DNA from: Thermotogaceae bacterium
Lineage (GTDB): Bacteria > Thermotogota > Thermotogae > Thermotogales > Thermotogaceae
Length of the DNA stretch: 7,984 nucleotides
Assembly: GCA_021161105.1 (NCBI GenBank)
Contig: JAGHBG010000009.1
Span: forward strand, 1-7,984
Direction of reading: 5' to 3'
The notes under the pieces were generated by a model. The model was given only the letters and a program-made list of their open reading frames with translations, had not been told where the DNA came from and ran no database searches. This document shows, piece after piece, positions 1-5,979 of this stretch. The stretch's first letter is position 1; each line of letters begins with the position of its first letter. A program made the position numbers and the translations under genes.

Positions 1-2170
1 AAACTATCACATTGTCCCTACCTAATGTATCCAATACATTGTTTATATTTTTCTTTTTCATTAAATCATGTAAGATGACTAAATCTTCTCTTTTCTTATC
101 AGGATGAATAAATTTTTGAAATACATCGAATTCCTGTTTGAAGAATTTTTCATAATCTCCTATGGATGAAAGGGAATTTTTTAATTCTTTCATTCTCTCA
201 GGTTGTACTGACAGGGCTGCTAAGTAAAAATAAGCTTTTCCATAAGCGTGATTCATTGAAAGACATTTGGTAAGCTCTTTCAACGCTTTTGCGTAATATA
301 ATTTTTCTTGTTGACTAGCATATGTGTATTTTTCTTGAATTTCTTCTTTAACCTGCTTGAACTTTTCTTCCCATTTTCTTATTTCTTCAAGCCTCATCTT
401 TTCAAAGTTAGCATCACTAAGATTGGTAAACTGATTACCAATTTGTTTCATTTTGTAAGCTTTGAAAGATTTTAAATCTTTAAGGTATGCGAACCTTCCT
501 TCTTTTTTATAGAAACTTTCTATGTCTTTTTCCAATTGCTTTTTGTAATCTAATAATTCTGCTTGAGCCTTTCTAAGTTCTATCATGGCTACATAAGCAG
601 AGTTCCCAGCTTTAAAATGAACTTCCGATATGAAATAGTTCCATCTCATAAAAGTTGATATGATTGTTAATATTAGCACAATAGTAGTTGTTGCAACGAA
701 GGAGGTTCTTTTGAAACTGATTTTGAAAGTCATCCAATCGTCTTTGTTGAACAAATCCGAGGTTGCTACAGATGCTAAAAATATAGCTGTTACTGTGTTT
801 GGAAGAAGGTGACCGGGGAACGAGAAGAAGGATTGTATTGCAAAATCAGCAAAGCCCATTGCTATTGCGAGAAATAGCAGAGAATTATCGGCATCTTCCA
901 GTTTTTTAAGTGTTCTGAATAAGTACACGATGAGATATATAAGTAGAGCGTAGATAAACATAGCTCCAACTATCCCAGTTTCCCCAAGAATCTGGAAGTA
1001 GTCGTTGTGAGTTCTTTTAAAGTTATTCCAGCTCCATATAAATCTTGGGTGATTTTCCATAATTTTTCCCATATAGCTTATTGTTAAGATCTGATAAGTT
1101 CCGATTCCTGTTCCAAGTATTTTATGATCCTTCCACTGATAAATGGAGGAAAACCATGCAAGCATTCTTTCTTCCCAACTTCCAGAGGAAAACATAGCTT
1201 CTACTCTCTTTGATGCTGTAAATTTTCCATAACCAGTGAGTGGAGATGGAATGTTGTAAAGAACCAGAACAACAATTACTGCAACTGCTGCAAATATTAT
1301 CAGAGTTTTCTGGAGTGAACTTAATCCTTTTGCAAGTTCAGGATAGCGGGATTCGATTTTTTCTCTTGGTTCATTCTTTTTCTTTTTCTTATATATGAAC
1401 ATGAAGTAAAGGATGAAGAAAATAAGGTTTGTGAGGAATACTCCACCATACTCTGACCTTGTTTGACTTACTATTACGGTTATTATCATCAAAATCAAAG
1501 AGATGGTTGCAAAAGATTTTAAAAGAACAACTTTTAGGTATTCTTTCTTTATATCGATTTTTTTCTTTTTTTCTTCCGTTATACCTACGCTGTATGAAAG
1601 AATGAAGTAAAGCGTTGTTGGAATTACCATACCGAGGTAATTTGCTACAAAGATAGTATTGCCGATAGTGGCTTTTATTGATGCTCTGCTAAACGCTGTT
1701 CCTACTTTGCCTAAAAAGATATCCTTTCCTGTGTAAAAGTTTAGAAGGGCATCGAACGATATGAAAGCGGCCGTCAATATCATCACGAACATAAATCTTA
1801 TTACCTTATCTTTTTTATTGTACCTGTTGGATAAATAAACAGCTACAAAAACATTTAGAAGCGTATAAAGAGCAATATCGATGGAATATATGAAATAAAA
1901 AGGTCTGTCTCTATAAACATTTATTGTTGACAGAAGTGCTGAAACAGCAAAACCAAAAAATAGTATATGTGACAGGTTAATCTTTATAGTGTATCTATCT
2001 TTTTTTAGCAAATAAACAATTGCTGCCGCTAAAAGTACCGTAAATCCCAGGGAAAACATTGCATACTTTGGCACACTGAATTCATAGGTAAGCTTTTTGT
2101 GAGCAAATAAAGCGACTACAACATACAACACGGAGAAAAATACTTCTTCGAATTTTTCGAAGTTGTCCAC
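1..2170 (-). CDS. O-antigen ligase/polymerase-like membrane protein with TPR-like C-terminal tail (partial, 3' end outside window)
   Basis: The frame is open from a GTG at 2170 to the window edge: 723 codons, no stop reached. Seen: about a dozen hydrophobic segments in the first 510 or so residues. Arg238 follows a membrane helix in the context SQTRSEYGG, and a long hydrophilic loop (about 305-400) carries His388-Asn389-Asp390-Tyr and then ETGIVGA before the next helix. The pattern of Arg after a helix and a large outer loop with H-N-D-Y is that of the Wzy_C (WaaL/Wzy/PglL) superfamily, whose members transfer or polymerise lipid-linked glycans outside the membrane. After a last helix at about 493-512 comes a charged helical tail; residues about 620-657 (YYAKALKELTKCLSMNHAYG) resemble one TPR unit. 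The gene is last of a three-gene run, 24 bases after the CHR gene, with no other glycan gene in view. The substrate cannot be told from sequence. The family call is fairly secure; ligase versus polymerase is not. Confidence 0.8.
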   Translation of the reverse strand, partial: MDNFEKFEEVFFSVLYVVVALFAHKKLTYEFSVPKYAMFSLGFTVLLAAAIVYLLKKDRYTIKINLSHILFFGFAVSALLSTINVYRDRPFYFIYSIDIALYTLLNVFVAVYLSNRYNKKDKVIRFMFVMILTAAFISFDALLNFYTGKDIFLGKVGTAFSRASIKATIGNTIFVANYLGMVIPTTLYFILSYSVGITEEKKKKIDIKKEYLKVVLLKSFATISLILMIITVIVSQTRSEYGGVFLTNLIFFILYFMFIYKKKKKNEPREKIESRYPELAKGLSSLQKTLIIFAAVAVIVVLVLYNIPSPLTGYGKFTASKRVEAMFSSGSWEERMLAWFSSIYQWKDHKILGTGIGTYQILTISYMGKIMENHPRFIWSWNNFKRTHNDYFQILGETGIVGAMFIYALLIYLIVYLFRTLKKLEDADNSLLFLAIAMGFADFAIQSFFSFPGHLLPNTVTAIFLASVATSDLFNKDDWMTFKISFKRTSFVATTTIVLILTIISTFMRWNYFISEVHFKAGNSAYVAMIELRKAQAELLDYKKQLEKDIESFYKKEGRFAYLKDLKSFKAYKMKQIGNQFTNLSDANFEKMRLEEIRKWEEKFKQVKEEIQEKYTYASQQEKLYYAKALKELTKCLSMNHAYGKAYFYLAALSVQPERMKELKNSLSSIGDYEKFFKQEFDVFQKFIHPDKKREDLVILHDLMKKKNINNVLDTLGRDNVIV

Positions 2171-2175
2171 AGTTT

Positions 2176-2184
2176 CTCCTCCTT
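2176..2184 (-). promoter_or_regulatory. Shine-Dalgarno site for the Wzy/WaaL-like gene
   Basis: On the minus strand AAGGAGGAG lies five bases before the GTG at 2170. This strong match to the 16S rRNA tail is what selects the GTG start; no ATG is suitably placed near it. Confidence 0.8.
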
Positions 2185-2194
2185 TTCCTGGGTC

Positions 2195-2728
2195 TTATGT
2201 GAAAGAACCTGTTTTTCCCAATATATATCCGATGACAGCAAAGATGAGTATAACCAAAAATGGATTTATTTTGAATATCAAAAGCAAAAAACTCCCTGCG
2301 GCCATAATTATAACCCATTTCTTTGGTGCTGGGATTGCGCTGTAAAGTGAAAAAGATGCAAGTAAAATAAGCCCTATTATGGCACTTTTGATGCCTGTTA
2401 AAACCCATTGAACTTCCTTCAGGCTAAGAAAATTTTTTGCACCAATGGCAATTATTAATATAACTATGAAAGCAGGAAGAATTGCTCCAAATGTGCACAA
2501 AACTGACCCTAAAATACCTCCCATTCTGTAACCAACAAAAGTAGCTACATTTACAGCAATTGGTCCTGGAGTTGCTTGTGCTATAGCTACAATATCCCAA
2601 AATTCTCTTTTAGTTAAAAATTCTCTTCCAACTATTTCACGCTCAATTAAAGGGAGCATTCCGTACCCTCCACCAAATCCTATAGTTCCCACTTTGAAAA
2701 ATATTAAAAGCAACTTAAGATAAAGCAA
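2195..2728 (-). CDS. chrA: CHR-family (chromate transporter type) membrane protein, short single-domain form
   Basis: A 177-residue integral membrane protein. Seen: the CHR-domain signature FFKVGTIGFGGGYGMLPLIE at residues 10-29, then AQATPGPIAVNVATFVGYR at about 50-68, followed by several hydrophobic helices (about 72-98, 108-130, 138-152, 157-171). Known: CHR proteins export chromate or take part in anion transport, and short forms of about 180-200 residues normally work as a pair encoded by adjacent genes. Here only one copy is present: mnmG is upstream and a Wzy-like gene downstream. The start is TTG at 2728. The mnmG stop TGA lies two codons upstream in the same frame, so no earlier start is possible, and AGGTGA is spaced six bases from the TTG. 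Chromate is the family name, not a shown substrate; the natural role could be another anion. The family call is strong, the function is inferred. Confidence 0.88.
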   Translation of the reverse strand: MLYLKLLLIFFKVGTIGFGGGYGMLPLIEREIVGREFLTKREFWDIVAIAQATPGPIAVNVATFVGYRMGGILGSVLCTFGAILPAFIVILIIAIGAKNFLSLKEVQWVLTGIKSAIIGLILLASFSLYSAIPAPKKWVIIMAAGSFLLLIFKINPFLVILIFAVIGYILGKTGSFT

Positions 2729-2734
2729 AGGAGT

Positions 2735-2740
2735 TCACCT
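2735..2740 (-). promoter_or_regulatory. Shine-Dalgarno site of the CHR gene, overlapping the mnmG stop codon
   Basis: AGGTGA on the minus strand is made of the last sense codon (AGG) and stop codon (TGA) of mnmG. It lies six bases before the TTG start of the CHR gene. This supports the TTG start and suggests translational coupling, with ribosomes ending mnmG reinitiating at once. Confidence 0.75.
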
Positions 2741-4609
2741 GCCTTCTATGTAAGAGATAAGGTTTGCTATATCTGATGGGCTTACGCCTGGTATCCTCAT
2801 AGCTCTCCCTATCGATTCTGGTTTTATCTTATTAAGTTTTTCTCTGGCCTCATTAGAGAGGTTAGGAGCAGTGTTATAATCTATATCTCGAGGTATTTCC
2901 ATGCTTTCGTACCTTTCAAAAATTTCAACATCTTCCAGCATCTTCTGTATATAACCTTCGTATTTTATTTCAATGTCAACTTCTTCTGCAATATCCCTAT
3001 CATTTATAGGATTTGGATCAAATATTTTGATTTCTTCGTATGGAACTTGCGGTCTTTTCAGTAACCTGTACATAGTTGTTGACTCTTTTATAGGAGTTGT
3101 TTCTAATGAGACCAGAGTATCATTCAATTTGTCCGATGGCCTGATTTTTGTGTTTTTGAGCCTTTCTATTTGTTCTTTTATCTCCTTTTTTAGCCAGAGC
3201 ACTCTTTCGTGGAACCATTTTGGGATTAAGCCAAATCTATAACCGTAATGTGCAAGTCGCAGATGGGCGTTATCATGGCGGAGAAGGAGCCTGTATTCTG
3301 CTCTTGATGTTAGAAGCCTATAAGGTTCATCTACACCTTTTGTGGTTAAGTCGTCTATGAGTACTCCTATGTAGCTTTCTGATCTTTTCAATACAAATGG
3401 TTCTTCGCCGTGGAGCTTAAGCGCAGCGTTTATGCCTGCCACAAGTCCTTGCCCTGCAGCTTCTTCATAGCCACTTGTGCCATTTATTTGACCAGCAAAG
3501 TAGAGCCCTTCTATTATCTTGGATTCAAGAGTTGGATAGAGCTGAGTTGGATCTATGTAGTCATATTCTATAGCATAAGCTGGCCTTGTTATTATTACAT
3601 TTTCAAGCCCGGGAATGGTTCTGAGCATTTTTATCTGAGCTTCGAAAGGGAGTGAGGTGGAAAGACCATTAAGATAAAACTCATCGGTTCCTTTTCCTTC
3701 GGGTTCAACAAAGACCTGGTGCGAGTCTTTATCCTTGAATTTTACAACCTTATCCTCAATTGAAGGGCAATACCTTGGTCCTATACCTTCTATGAGTTTT
3801 ACGCTTCCATAAAGTGGAGAAAAGTCAAGGAACATCCTTATTATACTATGAGTTTCTGGATTCGTTCTTGTAAGCCAGCATGGATAATCTTTTGAGAGAA
3901 TCACTGGCTCATCAAAGTAAGAAAATGCATAAGGAACATCTGCAGTATCCTGTCTTTCCATTTTTGAGAACTCGATACTTCTTCCCAGAACCCTTGGCGG
4001 TGTGCCTGTTTTAAACCTTCCAACTGTAAATCCCAGTTCTATTAAAGAAGCTGTCAAACCTTTAGCAGGGAACTCTCCCATTCTTCCCGCTTCCATTGTA
4101 GATCTTCCTATAAAGATTTTTCCTCTCAGAAAAGTACCCGTGGTTAATATGACCGTCTTTGCATAATAATCATTTCCGAAATTGTCTACAACTCCAGCGA
4201 CCTTTCCCTTTTTCACAAGGATTTTTTCGACTATTCCAAATCTTGGTATGATATTTTTTTCGTTTTCTATCCTTTTTTTCATGGCAGCTGAATATTCTCG
4301 CCTGCTGACCTGCGCTCTCAGGGCTCTAACAGCGGGCCCCTTTGAAGTATTTAAAAGCCTAATATTAATCATTGTTTCATCTGTGTTTTTCGCCATTTCA
4401 CCGCCCAGGACATCAATTTCTCTTACTACAACACCCTTAGCAGGGCCGCCTATTGCTGGATTACAAGGAGGCCATGCAATAGTATCTAAGTTTCCTGTTA
4501 TTAAGAGTACTTTAAACCCCATTCGAGCGGGTGCCAGAGCAGCCTCAACCCCTGCGTGGCCAGCGCCTACAACAATAACATCAAATTCCTTATCACCCTT
4601 AGGTCTCAT
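2735..4609 (-). CDS. mnmG: tRNA uridine-5-carboxymethylaminomethyl modification enzyme MnmG (GidA)
   Basis: Full length at 624 residues (E. coli MnmG has about 629). With MnmE and GTP it uses FAD and a folate one-carbon unit to build the cmnm5/nm5 group on wobble U34 of tRNAs reading two-codon boxes; cytoplasmic. Seen: FAD-binding GAGHAG at residues 15-20; CNPAIGG at 49-55 and RYCPSIEDK at 279-287, whose Cys49 and Cys281 match the two family cysteines; EIDVLGGEM at 64-72; GRSTMEAGRMGEFPAKGLT at 168-186; GQINGTSGYEEAAGQG at 373-388; EPYRLLTSRAEYRLLLRHDN at 428-447; then the helical C-terminal tRNA/MnmE-binding domain. The motif before Cys49 is WPP, where many families have QMS; this looks like a lineage variant. 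The start ATG has GAGGTGA five bases before it; an overlapping upstream ATG is out of frame. It is first in the run with the CHR gene six bases downstream. No mnmE is visible. Confidence 0.98.
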   Translation of the reverse strand: MRPKGDKEFDVIVVGAGHAGVEAALAPARMGFKVLLITGNLDTIAWPPCNPAIGGPAKGVVVREIDVLGGEMAKNTDETMINIRLLNTSKGPAVRALRAQVSRREYSAAMKKRIENEKNIIPRFGIVEKILVKKGKVAGVVDNFGNDYYAKTVILTTGTFLRGKIFIGRSTMEAGRMGEFPAKGLTASLIELGFTVGRFKTGTPPRVLGRSIEFSKMERQDTADVPYAFSYFDEPVILSKDYPCWLTRTNPETHSIIRMFLDFSPLYGSVKLIEGIGPRYCPSIEDKVVKFKDKDSHQVFVEPEGKGTDEFYLNGLSTSLPFEAQIKMLRTIPGLENVIITRPAYAIEYDYIDPTQLYPTLESKIIEGLYFAGQINGTSGYEEAAGQGLVAGINAALKLHGEEPFVLKRSESYIGVLIDDLTTKGVDEPYRLLTSRAEYRLLLRHDNAHLRLAHYGYRFGLIPKWFHERVLWLKKEIKEQIERLKNTKIRPSDKLNDTLVSLETTPIKESTTMYRLLKRPQVPYEEIKIFDPNPINDRDIAEEVDIEIKYEGYIQKMLEDVEIFERYESMEIPRDIDYNTAPNLSNEAREKLNKIKPESIGRAMRIPGVSPSDIANLISYIEGR

Positions 4610-4614
4610 TCATT

Positions 4615-4621
4615 TCACCTC
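4615..4621 (-). promoter_or_regulatory. Shine-Dalgarno site of mnmG
   Basis: GAGGTGA on the minus strand, five bases before the ATG at 4609. It selects this ATG over the overlapping ATG four bases upstream, which runs into a stop within a few codons. Confidence 0.8.
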
Positions 4622-4888
4622 ACGTAAATTTTAACACTTTATTAATGGATACATGTTTAATAATATTGTTGATGAATCCCTGCGGAAGCACAAAGCGTGT
4701 TATATCATGTAATATTGTATAGTGAAAGAAAGAAACTCAGGTTAATTAATGTCAATTAGCCCTATTGAGTTCACGTCTGTGGATTTTTTAAAGTTACATG
4801 GAACATTGTTAGTAGAGCAGGAACATGTAAAAATCAGCTCAACTGTAGATAAGTATCTATTTGAAACCCAGCGGTAAAGAGATAATCA
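4622..4888. other. Divergent intergenic region between mnmG and the tRNA cluster
   Basis: About 270 AT-rich bases separate the leftward mnmG run from the rightward tRNA genes, so the promoter of the mnmG operon should lie here. The only minus-strand -10-like element near mnmG is TAAAAT at 4628-4633. It lacks a convincing -35 and would leave almost no leader before the Shine-Dalgarno site, so I do not call a promoter. I see no intrinsic terminator hairpin. One 42-codon reading frame lies within (listed separately); otherwise nothing recognisable. Confidence 0.5.
4749..4877 (+). CDS. Doubtful small ORF, 42 residues
   Basis: ATG at 4749 to TAA at 4875-4877. The peptide is soluble-looking, with no membrane segment, signal or cysteine; it begins MSISPIEFTSVDF and ends KYLFETQR, with a Val/Leu/Lys/Glu mix not unlike the real proteins nearby. 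Against it: the ribosome site is weak (only AGG, eight bases before ATG), no clear promoter precedes it, a stop lies two codons upstream, and an open stretch of this size can arise by chance. It could be a real small protein, the remnant of a decayed gene, or noise. No family recognised. Confidence 0.22.
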   Translation: MSISPIEFTSVDFLKLHGTLLVEQEHVKISSTVDKYLFETQR

Positions 4889-4918
4889 TTGACTGAATTC
4901 GTATGTTTGTATTAAAAT
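4889..4918 (+). promoter_or_regulatory. Sigma70-type promoter of the tRNA cluster
   Basis: TTGACT (4889-4894) and TAAAAT (4913-4918) with an 18-base spacer. The tRNA-Pro gene starts nine bases after the -10 box, so the transcript would begin just at or before the mature 5' end. Position, boxes and spacing fit a strong stable-RNA promoter. Confidence 0.7.
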
Positions 4919-4927
4919 AACCAATTG

Positions 4928-5003
4928 CGGGGCGTAGCGCAGGTGGAAGCGCGCCTGCATGGGGCGCAGGAGGTCGGAGGTTCAAGTCCTCTCGCCCCGA
5001 CCA
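4928..5003 (+). tRNA. tRNA-Pro (anticodon GGG), CCA encoded
   Basis: A full cloverleaf can be folded by hand. The acceptor CGGGGCG (4928-4934) pairs with CGCCCCG (4993-4999); the D stem is GCGC/GCGC; the anticodon stem CCTGC/GCAGG closes loop ATGGGGC with GGG at 4961-4963; the T arm is GGAGG, TTCAAGT, CCTCT with one G-U pair. A73 is followed by an encoded CCA (5001-5003). The C1-G72 pair and A73 fit proline identity, and the anticodon region closely matches E. coli tRNA-Pro(GGG). It reads CCC/CCU codons. First gene of the cluster. Confidence 0.96.
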
Positions 5004-5015
5004 TTTACTGTTTTA

Positions 5016-5047
5016 TTTTAAGGGATATTTTTTTAAGGGATATTTTT
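5016..5047 (+). repeat. Short tandem repeat, 15-bp period, between tRNA genes
   Basis: TTTTAAGGGATATTTTT occurs at 5016-5032 and again, exactly, at 5031-5047. A third partial echo (TTTTAAAGGGA) follows at 5044-5054. The repeat ends about 14 bases before the -35 box of the next tRNA promoter, where an AT-rich upstream element would act. It is too short for a mobile element, and two copies with no spacers are not a CRISPR. Confidence 0.75.
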
Positions 5048-5060
5048 AAAGGGAGGTTCC

Positions 5061-5090
5061 TTGACAGGAAAAGAGTTATTATGGTAAATT
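5061..5090 (+). promoter_or_regulatory. Sigma70-type promoter before the CAU and Cys tRNA genes
   Basis: A perfect TTGACA (5061-5066) and TAAATT (5085-5090) are separated by 18 bases. The mature 5' end of the following tRNA lies 12 bases beyond the -10 box. Besides the two tRNAs it may also serve the downstream protein genes, since I see no good promoter just before 5299. Confidence 0.65.
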
Positions 5091-5102
5091 TTGAAGGCAC
5101 GT

Positions 5103-5175
5103 GGCGGCGTAGCTCAGAGGCAAGAGCAGGTGATTCATAATCACCGTGTCGTGGGTTCGAGTCCCACCGCCGCCA
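5103..5175 (+). tRNA. tRNA with CAU anticodon: probably elongator tRNA-Met, Ile2 possible; no encoded CCA
   Basis: Acceptor GGCGGCG (5103-5109) pairs with CGCCGCC (5168-5174); D stem GCTC/GAGC with an eight-base loop; anticodon stem GGTGA/TCACC closes TTCATAA with CAT at 5136-5138; T arm GTGGG, TTCGAGT, CCCAC; A73 at 5175, followed by TTA, so CCA must be added by the CCA-adding enzyme. It is not the initiator: position 1-72 is a G-C pair and the anticodon stem lacks the three G-C pairs next to the loop. Among the rest, GGCGG at the 5' end and U32 resemble B. subtilis elongator Met, whereas the anticodon stem resembles some Ile2 tRNAs whose C34 becomes lysidine through TilS. I lean to Met. Confidence 0.93.
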
Positions 5176-5196
5176 TTATTTTTTGTTTAACTGCAC

Positions 5197-5270
5197 GGCG
5201 GCGTAGCCAAGCGGTCTAAGGCGGGGGTCTGCAAAATCCCTATTCGTGGGTTCGAATCCCACCGCCGCCT
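5197..5270 (+). tRNA. tRNA-Cys (anticodon GCA), no encoded CCA
   Basis: Acceptor GGCGGCG (5197-5203) pairs with CGCCGCC (5263-5269); three-pair D stem GCC/GGC; anticodon stem GGGGT/ATCCC with one G-U closes CTGCAAA, anticodon GCA at 5231-5233; T arm GTGGG, TTCGAAT, CCCAC; discriminator T73, the hallmark of cysteine tRNAs. CCA is absent; a run of five T (5270-5274) starts at the discriminator itself. It lies 21 bases after the CAU tRNA, surely on the same transcript, and 28 bases before the next protein gene. Confidence 0.96.
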
Positions 5271-5298
5271 TTTTATTTACGCTATTAGGGGTGGGGCT

Positions 5299-5979
5299 AT
5301 GACTTTAGTGATTAAGGATTTAAAAATTTATGGTGAAGAGGGCGTTCTGCAGTTAGATCAGGTAAGAGAAGAAATTCTCAAAGCCAAAGAAGAGGTTTTG
5401 AGAAAATCTATAAGTATTTACTCTCCAGATGAATTGATTCTTGTGGAACCTGTCGGTGAAGTAGTCTTTTACGAACATCTCCTTAGGATTATGAACCTTA
5501 TAAAAGATATTCCTCTTGTAAGAATCTACACATCTTATGATGTATTTGACATGCTTTTCCTTCCCGACAATGTTGAAGTTAATGATATAAGTTCTTTGCC
5601 TGAAAATTACGATTTTTCCTCCTCACCTGTTAACAATGAACCTGAGGTCATGATAGACGGAGGATTAGTTAATGTTGATGTAAATCCTGTGTGGATAATA
5701 GATGTAATGCCGTCAGAAGACGATCCTGTTGGCAGTGTTGAGAAATTTTTGTTCAGTATTAAATCTGGGTTAGTCATAGTTATAACAAGATCTCCGCTAA
5801 AAGCTCAAGAAAAAGAAACAATAGAGACAATTATCAAAGAGTATAACGGAATGATTATATCTATTGTTGAAGATTTTAGTGATGCTGATAGTGAGTTAGA
5901 AGGAGAAGTTTTTGAAAGAATTCAAAGAAGGCTGGGAAGATACTTAGGACTCAAACTTCTTCGGGGTGAAGAGTTGTGA
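5299..5979 (+). CDS. Unrecognised 226-residue protein coupled to the SMC-like ATPase
   Basis: I do not recognise the family. The start ATG has GGGGTG (5288-5293) five bases upstream. The protein is acidic and soluble-looking: no signal peptide, membrane segment, cysteine, Walker A or metallophosphatase (DxH) motif. Two stretches look like strand-helix-strand units: about 45-82 (ELILVEPVGE, then LVRIYTSYDVF) and about 131-167 (VWIIDVMPSEDD, then GLVIVITRSP), suggesting an alpha/beta fold, perhaps with an internal duplication. A Glu/Asp-rich linker (about 192-203) precedes a basic C-terminal helix ending LGLKLLRGEEL. Its stop overlaps the GTG start of the ATPase by four bases, and a ribosome site for the ATPase lies within its end, so the two are probably made together and may act together. 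It occupies the place where a nuclease subunit (SbcD/YhaO) could be expected, but nothing in it indicates a nuclease. Confidence 0.85.
   Translation: MTLVIKDLKIYGEEGVLQLDQVREEILKAKEEVLRKSISIYSPDELILVEPVGEVVFYEHLLRIMNLIKDIPLVRIYTSYDVFDMLFLPDNVEVNDISSLPENYDFSSSPVNNEPEVMIDGGLVNVDVNPVWIIDVMPSEDDPVGSVEKFLFSIKSGLVIVITRSPLKAQEKETIETIIKEYNGMIISIVEDFSDADSELEGEVFERIQRRLGRYLGLKLLRGEEL
5963..5969 (+). promoter_or_regulatory. Shine-Dalgarno site deciding the GTG start of the ATPase
   Basis: GGGGTGA, inside the end of the preceding gene and six bases before GTG 5976-5978. A second in-frame GTG at 5982 is possible, but its spacing (12 bases) is poor. Confidence 0.7.

Noticed and set aside
4182..4634. 150-codon plus-strand frame opposite the 5' part of mnmG
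   Set aside because: Antisense to strongly conserved MnmG motifs, with no sensible protein features.
4645..4722. 25-codon frame starting at ATG 4645
   Set aside because: No ribosome binding site, short, and placed just beside the mnmG start; no support as a gene.
5016..5056. CRISPR-like or mobile-element repeat between tRNAs
   Set aside because: Directly abutting copies of a 15-base unit without spacers or terminal inverted repeats; a simple tandem repeat.
4925..5140. 71-codon plus-strand frame across the tRNA genes
   Set aside because: It reads through tRNA-Pro and into the CAU tRNA; the cloverleaf structures explain this sequence.
5251..5275. Intrinsic terminator at the 3' end of tRNA-Cys
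   Set aside because: There is a T-run, but the hairpin just upstream is the tRNA T arm followed by the unpaired half of the acceptor stem, so the stem does not abut the T-run. Some termination is possible but not supported.
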